A stretch of DNA of 14,256 bases, from the NCBI GenBank assembly GCA_018725275.1, contig QLUC01000035.1, positions 1 through 14,256 of the forward strand, in the 5' to 3' direction. The notes under the pieces are model-generated. The model did not search any database. It was not told the DNA's origin and worked only from the letters and a program-made list of their open reading frames with translations. Position 1 is the stretch's first letter, and the number at the start of each line of letters is the position of its first letter. The translations under genes and the position numbers were made by a program. Below, piece by piece: positions 1-6,480 of this stretch. The stretch is from Bacillota bacterium (GTDB lineage: Bacteria; Bacillota; UBA994).

Positions 1-432
1 GACAAAATTTTGCCAGATTACGCCGAGCGGGGCCACGCCTTCTAGGCCGGCTAGGCCGCTTAGGCGAGCTTCGGCCCCTGCCCCCACCGTTCCTTGGTGG
101 TGGTTAAGAATGCGCGCCAGGCCGAGTGGCACTTGTCGGGCAGCGCTAGCTGTGACGACTGCCCCCGCGGCATCTAAGCCAAGTTGCAGTTCAGCCAAAC
201 GTAGGCCATTGGTCAAAGCGACGCTTTCGGCGGCGTTTCTGGCCGCTATGGTGCCTAGAGGCAGAGCCTGGGCGCCGGCGAGGGCCACGGCGTCGACGGC
301 CGTCTGTAGTTTTGCCTGCTCATGGTAGAGCAAACCCCCATCAATGACGATTGCGCCTAGACCTAGGACCGCGACCATGGCCGCCAGCACGATGACCGTA
401 ACTGCGCCACGCTCTGCTTTTCTCTCATTCAC
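1..432 (-). CDS. TadG-like Flp pilus assembly protein, N-terminal part (runs off the window)
   Basis: The reading frame is open from a GTG at 432 down to base 1, giving 144 codons with no stop. The predicted start is MNERKAERGAVTVIVLAAM, followed by a hydrophobic segment of about 20 residues (about 11-31) and then IDGGLLYHEQAKLQTAVDA. This is the pattern of the TadE/TadG N-terminal region: a short basic leader with RG before a single membrane helix, then a helical stretch rich in Ala and Asp. Proteins of this kind are inner-membrane or pseudopilin-like parts of the tight-adherence (Tad/Flp) pilus machine. The start overlaps the stop of the upstream TadE-like gene by 8 bases, so translation is probably coupled. 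The family call rests on the N-terminus only, because the C-terminal domain lies outside the window. No function beyond pilus assembly can be assigned. Confidence 0.72.
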   Translation of the reverse strand, partial: MNERKAERGAVTVIVLAAMVAVLGLGAIVIDGGLLYHEQAKLQTAVDAVALAGAQALPLGTIAARNAAESVALTNGLRLAELQLGLDAAGAVVTASAARQVPLGLARILNHHQGTVGAGAEARLSGLAGLEGVAPLGVIWQNFV

Positions 433-817
433 GCGCCATCACCGCCCGTCCGCTAACCCGCAAGGGATTGGGGAAGAAGTTTTGCATGCCGGGGGTCAGT
501 ATCGCCAGTTGGTACTCCACCACTACTGTAATGGCGGTGCCGGCGAAGCGCAGGGACTGAGATGGTGTAGTGTGCACCCTAAGTCGGGTAGTTTCTAGCG
601 GAGCGGCCGCAGCGAAGGCCGCGGCCTGGATAACGGCATCAGCCTGTCCTAGGGAAGCCTGCCGCGCGCCGGCTCGGGCGGCGGTGGTCACGCTGAGCAA
701 ACCATGGTACATGCGGCCCATGTCCACAATGGCCATGAGTATAAGGAGCAAAATAGGTAGCACTAATGCCAGTTCGACGAGGGCCTGCCCGCGTTGGTTT
801 TGTAAGACTGTCTTCAC
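425..817 (-). CDS. tadE: TadE-like minor pilin / pilus assembly protein
   Basis: A 130-residue protein from a GTG at 817. The N-terminus reads MKTVLQNQRGQALVELALVL and continues into a hydrophobic helix (about residues 14-34) ending in DMGRMYHG. The signature RGQA-VE-AL-LP is that of TadE-like pseudopilins, which are processed by the prepilin peptidase and assembled into, or help assemble, Flp pili. An upstream in-frame ATG at 931 exists but lies inside the preceding peptidase gene, so I chose the GTG. That GTG overlaps the peptidase stop codon as GTGA and has a GGGGTGG sequence a few bases upstream. The gene sits between the peptidase and the TadG-like gene, all overlapping, which indicates one transcript. 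The family is well supported; whether it is TadE or another minor pilin is less certain. Confidence 0.82.
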   Translation of the reverse strand: MKTVLQNQRGQALVELALVLPILLLILMAIVDMGRMYHGLLSVTTAARAGARQASLGQADAVIQAAAFAAAAPLETTRLRVHTTPSQSLRFAGTAITVVVEYQLAILTPGMQNFFPNPLRVSGRAVMARE

Positions 818-1275
818 AGTAACCACCCCAAGTCGGCGAATAATACTCCCAGGGCGATGGCCGGGGAGTAGGGGTAGGTGCGCTGGGTGCGATACCCCCC
901 GTGAGCGAGCCCCATGGTCACATAGCCGCATTCGCGGTGGTAGACTAGGAGCCCTAAGGCCAATACTCCGCCGAAGAAGAGGCCGAGGAGCGAAGCTCGC
1001 CAGATAAAGTGCAGACCGCGGAGGGCGCCGATGGCGGCAAGTAGCTTGACATCGCCCCCGCCAAACTTGCCGAGAGCAAAGAGGGGGAAGAGCAAGAGGA
1101 ACCCGAGTGCTAGGCCGAGCAAGCTACTCGCTAGACCGGCCCAGCCGTGGAAAGCCACCTGCAACATCAAGCCCAGCGCCATGCCCGTAAAGGTTAAAAC
1201 ATTGGGAATGCGGCGCTCGCCGAGGTCGTAATAGAGAGAGCCCGCCAAGAGCGTATAGGTAGTAGCGTAGAGCAT
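814..1275 (-). CDS. tadV: A24-family prepilin peptidase (TadV/CpaA type)
   Basis: A 153-residue integral membrane protein that would cleave the leader peptides of the Flp pilin and TadE/TadG-type pseudopilins at the cytoplasmic face of the membrane. The two aspartates of A24 peptidases are visible: D17 in YYDLGERRIPN and D75 in GKFGGGDVK. Hydrophobic segments lie before, between and after these motifs (about 26-45, 48-68, 92-112 and 138-153). The short length without an N-terminal methyltransferase domain fits the TadV/CpaA subgroup and not the bifunctional PilD type. The gene lies downstream of the Flp pilin and overlaps the TadE-like gene, which is the usual Tad arrangement. An AGAGGGGGGAGA-type purine tract just ahead of the ATG serves as ribosome binding site. 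Confidence 0.9.
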   Translation of the reverse strand: MLYATTYTLLAGSLYYDLGERRIPNVLTFTGMALGLMLQVAFHGWAGLASSLLGLALGFLLLFPLFALGKFGGGDVKLLAAIGALRGLHFIWRASLLGLFFGGVLALGLLVYHRECGYVTMGLAHGGYRTQRTYPYSPAIALGVLFADLGWLL

Positions 1276-1301
1276 GTTCTCCCCCCTCTTTGTAGAAAAG
1301 G

Positions 1302-1328
1302 GCCCTACTTGTCTGCCGCAAGTAGGGC
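1302..1328 (-). terminator. Hairpin between the pilin gene and the prepilin peptidase gene
   Basis: A perfect 10-bp inverted repeat (GCCCTACTTG at 1302-1311, CAAGTAGGGC at 1319-1328) encloses a 7-base loop. Read on the minus strand it is followed by CCTTTT. The T-run is short, so the hairpin may be a leaky terminator or an RNA-stabilising element that lets the pilin be made in excess over the downstream assembly genes. The structure is seen directly; the role is inferred. Confidence 0.6.
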
Positions 1329-1353
1329 ATTTTGTTGGCTATGGAGTTGGCTA

Positions 1354-1518
1354 TCAAGGCGTTAACCTTGCGCCTAGCCCAGTGAAAAAGGCTGCCAGTT
1401 CACCCCCGAAGGCGGTCAGTCCAACAAGGGCAACGAGAGCCACCACCGCGATAATCAACCCATACTCGACCATACCTTGGCCGGATTCATCTTTAACCAG
1501 TCTAGAGAACAGTTTCAA
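1354..1518 (-). CDS. flp: Flp/Fap-type pilin subunit
   Basis: A small protein of 54 residues starting at a TTG: MKLFSRLVKDESGQGMVEYG, then a run of Leu, Ile, Val and Ala of about 22 residues, ending ARLTP. The DESGQGMVEYGLI segment, with a glycine before the cleavage site and Glu-Tyr near the mature N-terminus, is the hallmark of Flp pilins, the main subunit of Tad pili. I chose the TTG because a perfect AGGAGG (1527-1532 on the minus strand) lies 8 bases upstream. A GTG at 1527 in the same frame overlaps that ribosome binding site and is less likely. It is the first gene of the pilus group, followed by a hairpin and the peptidase that would process it. Confidence 0.88.
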   Translation of the reverse strand: MKLFSRLVKDESGQGMVEYGLIIAVVALVALVGLTAFGGELAAFFTGLGARLTP

Positions 1519-1680
1519 CTTACTCACCTCCTCATTGTCTTTTTAGCAAACTATTGTTCTGACTTAATACTACAACTTGTGCTTTGGCTGCACATCGGCC
1601 TAGAAGCCCGTTTTTTTGCGCCACAGTCCTAGGCAAAACAACCCTTTAGTAGGCCTCTGGTCCTAGGACGGTGCCCTAGC

Positions 1681-1707
1681 AAAAAAACCAGCGCTCGGCG
1701 CTGGTTT
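1681..1707 (-). terminator. Rho-independent terminator after degU
   Basis: Read on the minus strand, AACCAGCGC, loop CGA, GCGCTGGTT form a perfect 9-bp stem followed by a run of seven T. It lies 18 bases past the degU stop codon and separates the degSU transcript from the pilin gene further along the same strand. Confidence 0.9.
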
Positions 1708-1724
1708 CCACCCTCGGGTTTTAA

Positions 1725-2375
1725 CTACTTTATTGAAACCAGGCCGCGCTTTACTCCGGCGATAACCGCCTGGGTGCGGTCGGTGACGCCTAGTTTGCGC
1801 AAGATGCTGGTGACATGGTTCTTCACCGTTTTTTCGCTGAGGTACACTTGCTTGGCGATGTCGCCATTGCTTAGGCCCTGTGACATGAGGGCCAGAATCT
1901 CGCCTTCCCGCGGGGTCAAGGGGTTGACAAAAGTCTGGGCGGGGAGCTTTGCTAGTCGGCTTAGCTCGCTCACTAACTTGCCTGTTAGCCCGGGGTGGAC
2001 AATGGTCTCGCCTTTAGCCACGGCGCGTATGCCGGCGATGAGGTGCGCGGGCTCCACATCCTTGAGCAGGTAGCCGGTAGCCCCGGCCTTCAGGACTTCG
2101 AGCAAGTACTCCCGGTCATCGTGGATAGACAAGATCAACACCGCCAGTTGCGGGTAGCGGGCCTTAATGTTCTTCGTGGCCTCTACGCCATTCATGTCCG
2201 GCATATTGATGTCCATGAGCACCACATCCGGCGTACAGCCGCCGAGCTTTTCTAGCGCCTCGCGGCCGGAACCGGCCTCGCCCACCACGGTGAAATCCGG
2301 CTCCAGTTCTAAGATGCGGCGCAGCCCTTCGCGGAAGAGCCTGTGGTCGTCCACCAAAAACAACTTCACACCCAT
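1725..2375 (-). CDS. degU: DegU-like NarL/FixJ-family response regulator
   Basis: A 216-residue response regulator. The receiver domain (about residues 3-120) shows acidic D9 and D10, the phosphorylated D55 in VLMDINMPDMNG, S83 and K105 in YLLKD. The C-terminal LuxR-type helix-turn-helix (about 150-212) begins LTPREGEILALMSQGLSN and contains EKTVKNHVTSILRKLGV. B. subtilis DegU is slightly longer (229 residues). The ATG at 2375 is preceded by a perfect AGGAGG at 2385-2390, 9 bases away, so an earlier in-frame start inside degS is rejected. Only one base separates it from the degS stop, so the two are co-translated. DegU controls motility, exoenzymes and biofilm in Bacillus; the target here is unknown, but the next genes on this strand are pilus genes. 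Confidence 0.92.
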   Translation of the reverse strand: MGVKLFLVDDHRLFREGLRRILELEPDFTVVGEAGSGREALEKLGGCTPDVVLMDINMPDMNGVEATKNIKARYPQLAVLILSIHDDREYLLEVLKAGATGYLLKDVEPAHLIAGIRAVAKGETIVHPGLTGKLVSELSRLAKLPAQTFVNPLTPREGEILALMSQGLSNGDIAKQVYLSEKTVKNHVTSILRKLGVTDRTQAVIAGVKRGLVSIK

Positions 2376-2376
2376 G

Positions 2377-3516
2377 CTACTTGACCTCCTCCCTGATGGG
2401 AATCCGCACCGTGATGGTCGTGCCCATGCCTGGGGACGAGGATAGTTGCCAGCTACCTTGCAGTACCTCCACCCGCTCGCGCATGCTGAGCAGACCGAAG
2501 TGGTCACCCTGGCGGTTGATGGCCTCCTCGACCACGAAACCCTGGCCGTCATCCTGCACGAAAATCCCCAAATTGTCCTCTGCGAACTCCACGCGTACCA
2601 CTACCTTCACGGCGCATGAATGTTTGAAGGCATTGTTCAGGCTCTCCTGCACAATGCGAAAGCCGCCCACCTCAATGTGGGAAGGCAGACGCCTGTCGAG
2701 CCCGAGCACCGAGAAGTCAATGAGCATGGTGTGCCGCTCCTTGAGGTCATTGATATAGCGGCGCAAGGTGGGCACTAGCCCGAGGTCGTCTAGCGCCATG
2801 GGCCGCAGGTCATAGATGACCTTGCGGATATCTTGCAGGCTCGTCCGCACCACGCTCTTTAGGAGCCTAAGCTCGGCGCGCACCTGAGTGACATCGCTCT
2901 CGAGCAGCTTTTCGCAGATCTCGGCCCGGAGCATGACATTGGCCAAGGTCTGGGCCGGGCCATCATGGATGTCGCGGGCGACCCTGCGCCTTTCTTCTTC
3001 TTGGGCCTTAATCACCCGGAGCCCCAAGGCCTGCCGCTGGTGCATACTGTCTAGCTGGCCGCTTAGCTCGCGGATGTTGCCCTTGAGTAGCTCCATGGCC
3101 ATGCCTACCTGTGAAACAAGCTCCTCCGCTTTCTTGACGGTGTCCTGTAAGGCGCGCAAAGAGCGCTCCAAATCGTCGCGCTGCACCCGCAGGTACTGCT
3201 CGCGCTCACGCAACATCACCAGGTCCACCTGCGATTTTTGGGCATCTTCGTAGGCAGCCTTGATGTCGGCTTCCGAAAAGCGTTTGAAGTCGCGGCTGAC
3301 GTCCATGAGGCGCAGGCGGCGATAGCGATAATCGCGCTCCGTAGCATCGACCTGCGCGATGCACTTGGTCGCCTGCGCTCTGACCTCGCGCCATTGTTGC
3401 TCGATGCGCTGGTATTCTGTGCGCGACGTCTCGGCGATGTCAAAGATGCGGCCCTTGCTTTGCTCGATGACCAAAACGGTCTCGCTCAGAATTTTATCAA
3501 GTAATTTTATGTCCAT
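2377..3516 (-). CDS. degS: DegS-like cytoplasmic sensor histidine kinase
   Basis: A 379-residue kinase with no membrane segment, close to the 385 residues of B. subtilis DegS. Residues 1-160 form a charged, heptad-like helical region of the DegS sensor type. The HisKA_3 dimerisation and phosphorylation site follows at about 175-245, with the acceptor H184 in VARDIHDGPAQTLAN. The HATPase domain holds the N-box (ESLNNAFKH, N294-N295), the G1 box (DDGQGF, 322-327) and a glycine-rich GMGT (363-366). It autophosphorylates H184 and passes the phosphate to the regulator encoded one base downstream. The ATG at 3516 is the natural start, although only a modest AGGA-type ribosome binding site lies ahead of it. 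It is divergent from tsaE. Confidence 0.92.
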   Translation of the reverse strand: MDIKLLDKILSETVLVIEQSKGRIFDIAETSRTEYQRIEQQWREVRAQATKCIAQVDATERDYRYRRLRLMDVSRDFKRFSEADIKAAYEDAQKSQVDLVMLREREQYLRVQRDDLERSLRALQDTVKKAEELVSQVGMAMELLKGNIRELSGQLDSMHQRQALGLRVIKAQEEERRRVARDIHDGPAQTLANVMLRAEICEKLLESDVTQVRAELRLLKSVVRTSLQDIRKVIYDLRPMALDDLGLVPTLRRYINDLKERHTMLIDFSVLGLDRRLPSHIEVGGFRIVQESLNNAFKHSCAVKVVVRVEFAEDNLGIFVQDDGQGFVVEEAINRQGDHFGLLSMRERVEVLQGSWQLSSSPGMGTTITVRIPIREEVK

Positions 3517-3573
3517 GGCAAACTTTTCCTACCCCCATATTTATCTCAGCAGGCCTGTGTCCACAGCGCTTAC

Positions 3574-3582
3574 AGTATAACA
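3574..3582 (-). promoter_or_regulatory. Possible extended -10 promoter element for degS
   Basis: Read on the minus strand the segment is TGTTATACT, an extended -10 (TGn followed by TATACT), about 60 bases before the degS start. I see no convincing -35 at the right distance, so this is a weak call. Confidence 0.35.
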
Positions 3583-3649
3583 TGTTGTCAGATTATAGGC
3601 TCGCTTTGCCCAGCCTGCTTGCGCCTTTCGTTCGGGGTTGTGCGGCAGG

Positions 3650-3678
3650 TTGTGAGCGGCCTTTTTTGTCGGTATAAT
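3650..3678 (+). promoter_or_regulatory. Sigma-A-type promoter of the tsaE-tsaB-rimI-tsaD operon
   Basis: TTGTGA (3650-3655, 4 of 6 matches to the -35 consensus) and a perfect TATAAT (3673-3678) are separated by 17 bases. They lie about 50 bases upstream of the tsaE start in the divergent gap with degS. Confidence 0.72.
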
Positions 3679-3726
3679 TAAGGAGATCTGTGCTCAAGGA
3701 GCAGGAAAAGTTAAAGAGGTGGCAGC

Positions 3727-4158
3727 ATGGAGTTAGTGGTAACATCCGACCTAGAATTGCGCGCGCTGGGTCGACAAATAGGATTGCACTTAGCGGGGGG
3801 CATGGTCATTATTTTGCGGGGTGAGCTAGGGGCGGGCAAGACCACCCTCGTTCAGGGCATGGCCGAGGGCCTAGGCATTACAGAGCGCGTGACCTCACCT
3901 TCCTTTTCTTTGATACATAGTTACCATGGACGCTTGTTGACGCTCGTCCACTGCGACTTTTACCGCCTGCGTTCGCCGGAAGAGGCCGTGCAAATTGGGT
4001 TTTTAGAGCACTTGACCCCGGAAAATGTCGTGCTGGTAGAATGGGGCGAGGCCTTTAGGGAGCTGATGCCCTCCGGTGCAAAGACCATTACCATCGAGTA
4101 TGACCCCAAAGGGCGCAAAATACAAGCAGAGGGATGGGTGCAAGCATGCCTGTCATGA
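3727..4158 (+). CDS. tsaE: tRNA t6A37 biosynthesis ATPase TsaE
   Basis: A 143-residue P-loop ATPase that works with TsaB and TsaD to make N6-threonylcarbamoyladenosine at position 37 of ANN-decoding tRNAs. The Walker A motif is GELGAGKTT (residues 32-40). It is followed by SPSFSLIHSY (57-66), HCDFYRL (75-81) and the conserved VLVEWGE (102-108), which together are diagnostic for TsaE (YjeE/YdiB). The length is normal for the family. An AGAGGTGG ribosome binding site lies just upstream of the ATG. It is the first gene of the operon, and its 3' end overlaps the tsaB start by 13 bases. Confidence 0.95.
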   Translation: MELVVTSDLELRALGRQIGLHLAGGMVIILRGELGAGKTTLVQGMAEGLGITERVTSPSFSLIHSYHGRLLTLVHCDFYRLRSPEEAVQIGFLEHLTPENVVLVEWGEAFRELMPSGAKTITIEYDPKGRKIQAEGWVQACLS

Positions 4159-4808
4159 GCCTAGACACCACCACCAAGGTGGCTTCCGTAGCCATCGTGC
4201 GGGGTGAGGCGGTTTTGTCCGAAATAAGCCTAGGCATGGTGCAAAACCACGCCGCCCGCCTGATGCCCCTCTTGGATGTTGCGCTCCGCGAAGCCGGCGT
4301 TAAGACAAGTGCATTAACGCATCTGGCAGTTAGCGCCGGGCCGGGGTCATTTACCGGGCTACGCATCGGCTTGAGCCTGGCCAAGGGTCTAGCTGAGGGA
4401 TTGGCTGTCCCCCTCGTCTTAGTCTCCACGCTCGAGGTGTTGGCGGCGCAGTGCTCCTTGCATAGCGGGGTGGTAATCCCCCTCCTCGATGCCCAGCGCC
4501 AAGCCTATTATGCCTCGGCCTTCCGGGTGGAGGGGGGGCGCTGTGTGCGCCTTAGTCCGGACATGGTGGTGCCAAAAGGTGAATTTACCGCTTGGGCGCT
4601 CTCCTTCGCGCCGCGCGTGCTTTTGACGGGCGAAGCCGCCCCAGAGGTAGAAAACTGCCCCCACTTTGCGGTGGCGCCAACATTCTTCCGTGCGCCCCGG
4701 GCTTCGGTTTTAGGTTTCTTAAGTCAGGGGCGGACTCTCTCCGACCCACGCTTTGCTCTGCCTAACTATATCCGTCCTTCCTCGGCCCAAGCGAAAAAGG
4801 GGGTTTGA
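4146..4808 (+). CDS. tsaB: tRNA t6A37 threonylcarbamoyltransferase subunit TsaB
   Basis: A 220-residue protein of the ASKHA fold that forms the heterodimer core with TsaD. The N-terminus MPVMSLDTTTKVASVAIV matches the usual M-ILGIDTST start of TsaB, and SAGPGSFTGLRIG (63-75) is the family signature. I chose the ATG at 4146 over an in-frame ATG at 4134 because it aligns with the family N-terminus and because the upstream AGAGGG tract is too close to the earlier ATG. It overlaps the end of tsaE by 13 bases and is followed by rimI after 3 bases. TsaB lacks the metal site of TsaD and acts as a scaffold and dimer partner. Confidence 0.93.
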   Translation: MPVMSLDTTTKVASVAIVRGEAVLSEISLGMVQNHAARLMPLLDVALREAGVKTSALTHLAVSAGPGSFTGLRIGLSLAKGLAEGLAVPLVLVSTLEVLAAQCSLHSGVVIPLLDAQRQAYYASAFRVEGGRCVRLSPDMVVPKGEFTAWALSFAPRVLLTGEAAPEVENCPHFAVAPTFFRAPRASVLGFLSQGRTLSDPRFALPNYIRPSSAQAKKGV

Positions 4809-4811
4809 AAA

Positions 4812-5309
4812 ATGGAATTCTCCTTTGCGCGCATGACGGTGGCCGACATCGACGAAGTCCTCGCCATCGAGAAGTTATCATTCAGCACGCCGTGGTCACG
4901 CCAGGCCTTTGTCGGCGAAATCACCGAAAACCCTCTGGCCGTCTACGTGGTCGGGCGGGTGGGGGAGAGGATTGTCTGCTACGGGGGAGTCTGGTTGTTC
5001 TTGGGCGAGGCGCACATAACTAACATTGCGGTGCTTCCCCATTATCGCGGGCAAGGTTACGGCGAGGCGGTGTGCCGGACTTTGATACAGGAGGCCGCTT
5101 TGGTGGACATCGATAAAGTGACCCTCGAGGTCAGGGCCTCGAATACCACCGCGCAGAACCTGTACCTGAAACTTGGTTTTTACTCGGCGGGGCGCAGGCC
5201 CGGCTACTACACCGACACCAACGAAGATGCGGTCATTATGTGGAAGGACTCCGCTGCCGGCAGCACCGCGGAGCCTTGGGAGGCGGACAAGCAAGTATGC
5301 GGGAAATAA
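4812..5309 (+). CDS. rimI: Ribosomal protein S18-alanine N-acetyltransferase RimI
   Basis: A 165-residue GNAT-family acetyltransferase. The acetyl-CoA pyrophosphate-binding loop is HYRGQGYGEAV (residues 77-87), preceded by beta strand 4 ITNIAVLP. Downstream are LEVRASNTTAQNLYLKLGF (105-123) and GYYTDTNEDAVIM, the pattern that separates RimI from general GNAT enzymes. RimI acetylates the N-terminal alanine of ribosomal protein S18, and it is often placed in the tsa cluster in Firmicutes, as here. A short polar tail of about 20 residues follows the conserved part and overlaps the tsaD start. An AAGGGGG ribosome binding site lies 8 bases upstream of the ATG. Confidence 0.92.
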   Translation: MEFSFARMTVADIDEVLAIEKLSFSTPWSRQAFVGEITENPLAVYVVGRVGERIVCYGGVWLFLGEAHITNIAVLPHYRGQGYGEAVCRTLIQEAALVDIDKVTLEVRASNTTAQNLYLKLGFYSAGRRPGYYTDTNEDAVIMWKDSAAGSTAEPWEADKQVCGK

Positions 5310-6370
5310 TTCTGGCGATTGAGACCAGTTGTGATGAGACCTCGGTCGCGGTACTGGCCGAGGGCAAGTATGTATTGTCAAGCATGGTCGCCTCCCAAAT
5401 CGACGTGCACCAAGCCTATGGCGGAGTGGTGCCGGAGATCGCCTCCCGCCAGCATATCGAGCACATCAGCATGGTGGTGCAAGAGGCTTTGCATACTGCC
5501 TCCGTGCGGCGCGAGGAGCTCACCGCCATTGCCGTGACCCATGGACCGGGGCTGGTGGGGGCGCTACTGGTAGGGCTTTGCTACGCCAAGGGGCTGAGCT
5601 ATGCCCTCGGGCTCCCCTTGGTGCCCGTGCACCATCTGGAGGCCCATATCTACGCCAACTTTCTCCTGCCCGAGCCACCCTCCTTGCCCCTCTGTGGCCT
5701 CATCGTCTCGGGCGGCCATACGGACCTCATCTACATGCCCCGCCATGGGGAGTTTCAACTGCTGGGTCAGACGCGTGACGACGCCGCCGGCGAGGCTTTT
5801 GATAAAATCGCCCGCGTCTTGCTCTTGCCCTACCCCGGGGGGCCACATTTAGAAAAGCTCGCCGCCCATGGGCAGGCGAACCTCAACTTCCCGCGGGCGT
5901 GGCTTGAGGCCGGCAGTCTGGACTTTTCATTTTCGGGACTAAAGTCGGCAGTCATTAACTACTTGCACACCAAGAAGCAGCAGGGCCACACTGTGGTGGC
6001 GGCTGATGTTGCCGCCAGTTTTCAGCAGGCCATTATCGAGGTCTTGGTGGCTCGGGCGGTGGCGGCGGCTAAGCGTGTGGGGGCTGTGAATTTATGCTTA
6101 GCCGGGGGGGTCTCGGCCAACAATGCTTTGCGGCAAGCCCTGCGCCAGGCCGCACTAGAGCAAAAGCTACATTTTTTTGTGCCGGAGTCTAAATATTGCA
6201 CGGACAACGCCGCTATGGTAGCTATGTCGGCCCACCATCGCCTGCAGGCCGGGGTGGTGGCGGACCTCTCTTTAAACGCTGCCGCGGTGCTCCCCATGAC
6301 TAACTGGGTTAACGATCGTCCCGTCCATAATGTTGTGGATAATGGGTATAACTCAGGGAAAAAGGCATGA
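5297..6370 (+). CDS. tsaD: tRNA t6A37 threonylcarbamoyltransferase catalytic subunit TsaD (Gcp)
   Basis: A 357-residue metalloprotein that transfers the threonylcarbamoyl group to A37. The start MREIILAIETSCDETSVAVL, the substrate motif THGPGLVGALLVG (81-93), the metal-binding HHLEAH (112-117), SGGHT (138-142), DDAAGEAFDK, AGGVSANNALR and the metal aspartate in KYCTDNAAM are all present. The longer in-frame start at 5240 is rejected: it lies in the rimI coding region and the family begins at the ATG at 5297. It overlaps rimI by 13 bases. The last 20 or so residues (VNDRPVHNVVDNGYNSGKKA) extend past the usual end of the family, and their coding sequence contains a perfect DnaA-box sequence. 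Confidence 0.95.
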   Translation: MREIILAIETSCDETSVAVLAEGKYVLSSMVASQIDVHQAYGGVVPEIASRQHIEHISMVVQEALHTASVRREELTAIAVTHGPGLVGALLVGLCYAKGLSYALGLPLVPVHHLEAHIYANFLLPEPPSLPLCGLIVSGGHTDLIYMPRHGEFQLLGQTRDDAAGEAFDKIARVLLLPYPGGPHLEKLAAHGQANLNFPRAWLEAGSLDFSFSGLKSAVINYLHTKKQQGHTVVAADVAASFQQAIIEVLVARAVAAAKRVGAVNLCLAGGVSANNALRQALRQAALEQKLHFFVPESKYCTDNAAMVAMSAHHRLQAGVVADLSLNAAAVLPMTNWVNDRPVHNVVDNGYNSGKKA

Positions 6371-6415
6371 TTACAGGCTCTTTTCTGTGGATAACCCTGT
6401 GCATAGTGTGGATAG
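6334..6415 (+). promoter_or_regulatory. DnaA-box cluster at the tsaD 3' end and downstream gap
   Basis: Four 9-mers lie in the same orientation. TGTGGATAA occurs at 6334-6342 and again at 6386-6394; both are exact complements of the DnaA box TTATCCACA. TGTGCATAG (6398-6406) has two mismatches and TGTGGATAG (6407-6415) has one. The last three sit 12 and 9 bases apart, and an AT-rich stretch follows (6413-6440). The boxes are seen directly; DnaA binding is inferred. Confidence 0.7.
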
Positions 6416-6480
6416 TAAATTGTTATGTAAACTAGAATTTCCCGGCTTCTAGTAAAACCTACGGGTATTTGGGGGCTAGT

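Noticed and set aside
570..1007. A 145-codon open frame on the plus strand across tadE and tadV
   Set aside because: It has low-complexity Arg, Ala and Ser composition and is antisense to two genes with clear family motifs.
2376..2552. A longer N-terminus for DegU
   Set aside because: It would overlap the conserved kinase domain of degS, while the ATG at 2375 has a perfect ribosome binding site and matches the receiver domain start.
5240..5296. A longer N-terminus for TsaD
   Set aside because: The extra residues are read from rimI codons in another frame and do not resemble the family; the conserved start is the ATG at 5297.
6334..6470. A chromosomal origin of replication (oriC)
   Set aside because: The DnaA boxes are real, but dnaA, dnaN, rpmH and other origin neighbours are absent and the AT-rich part is short, so a secondary DnaA site is more likely.
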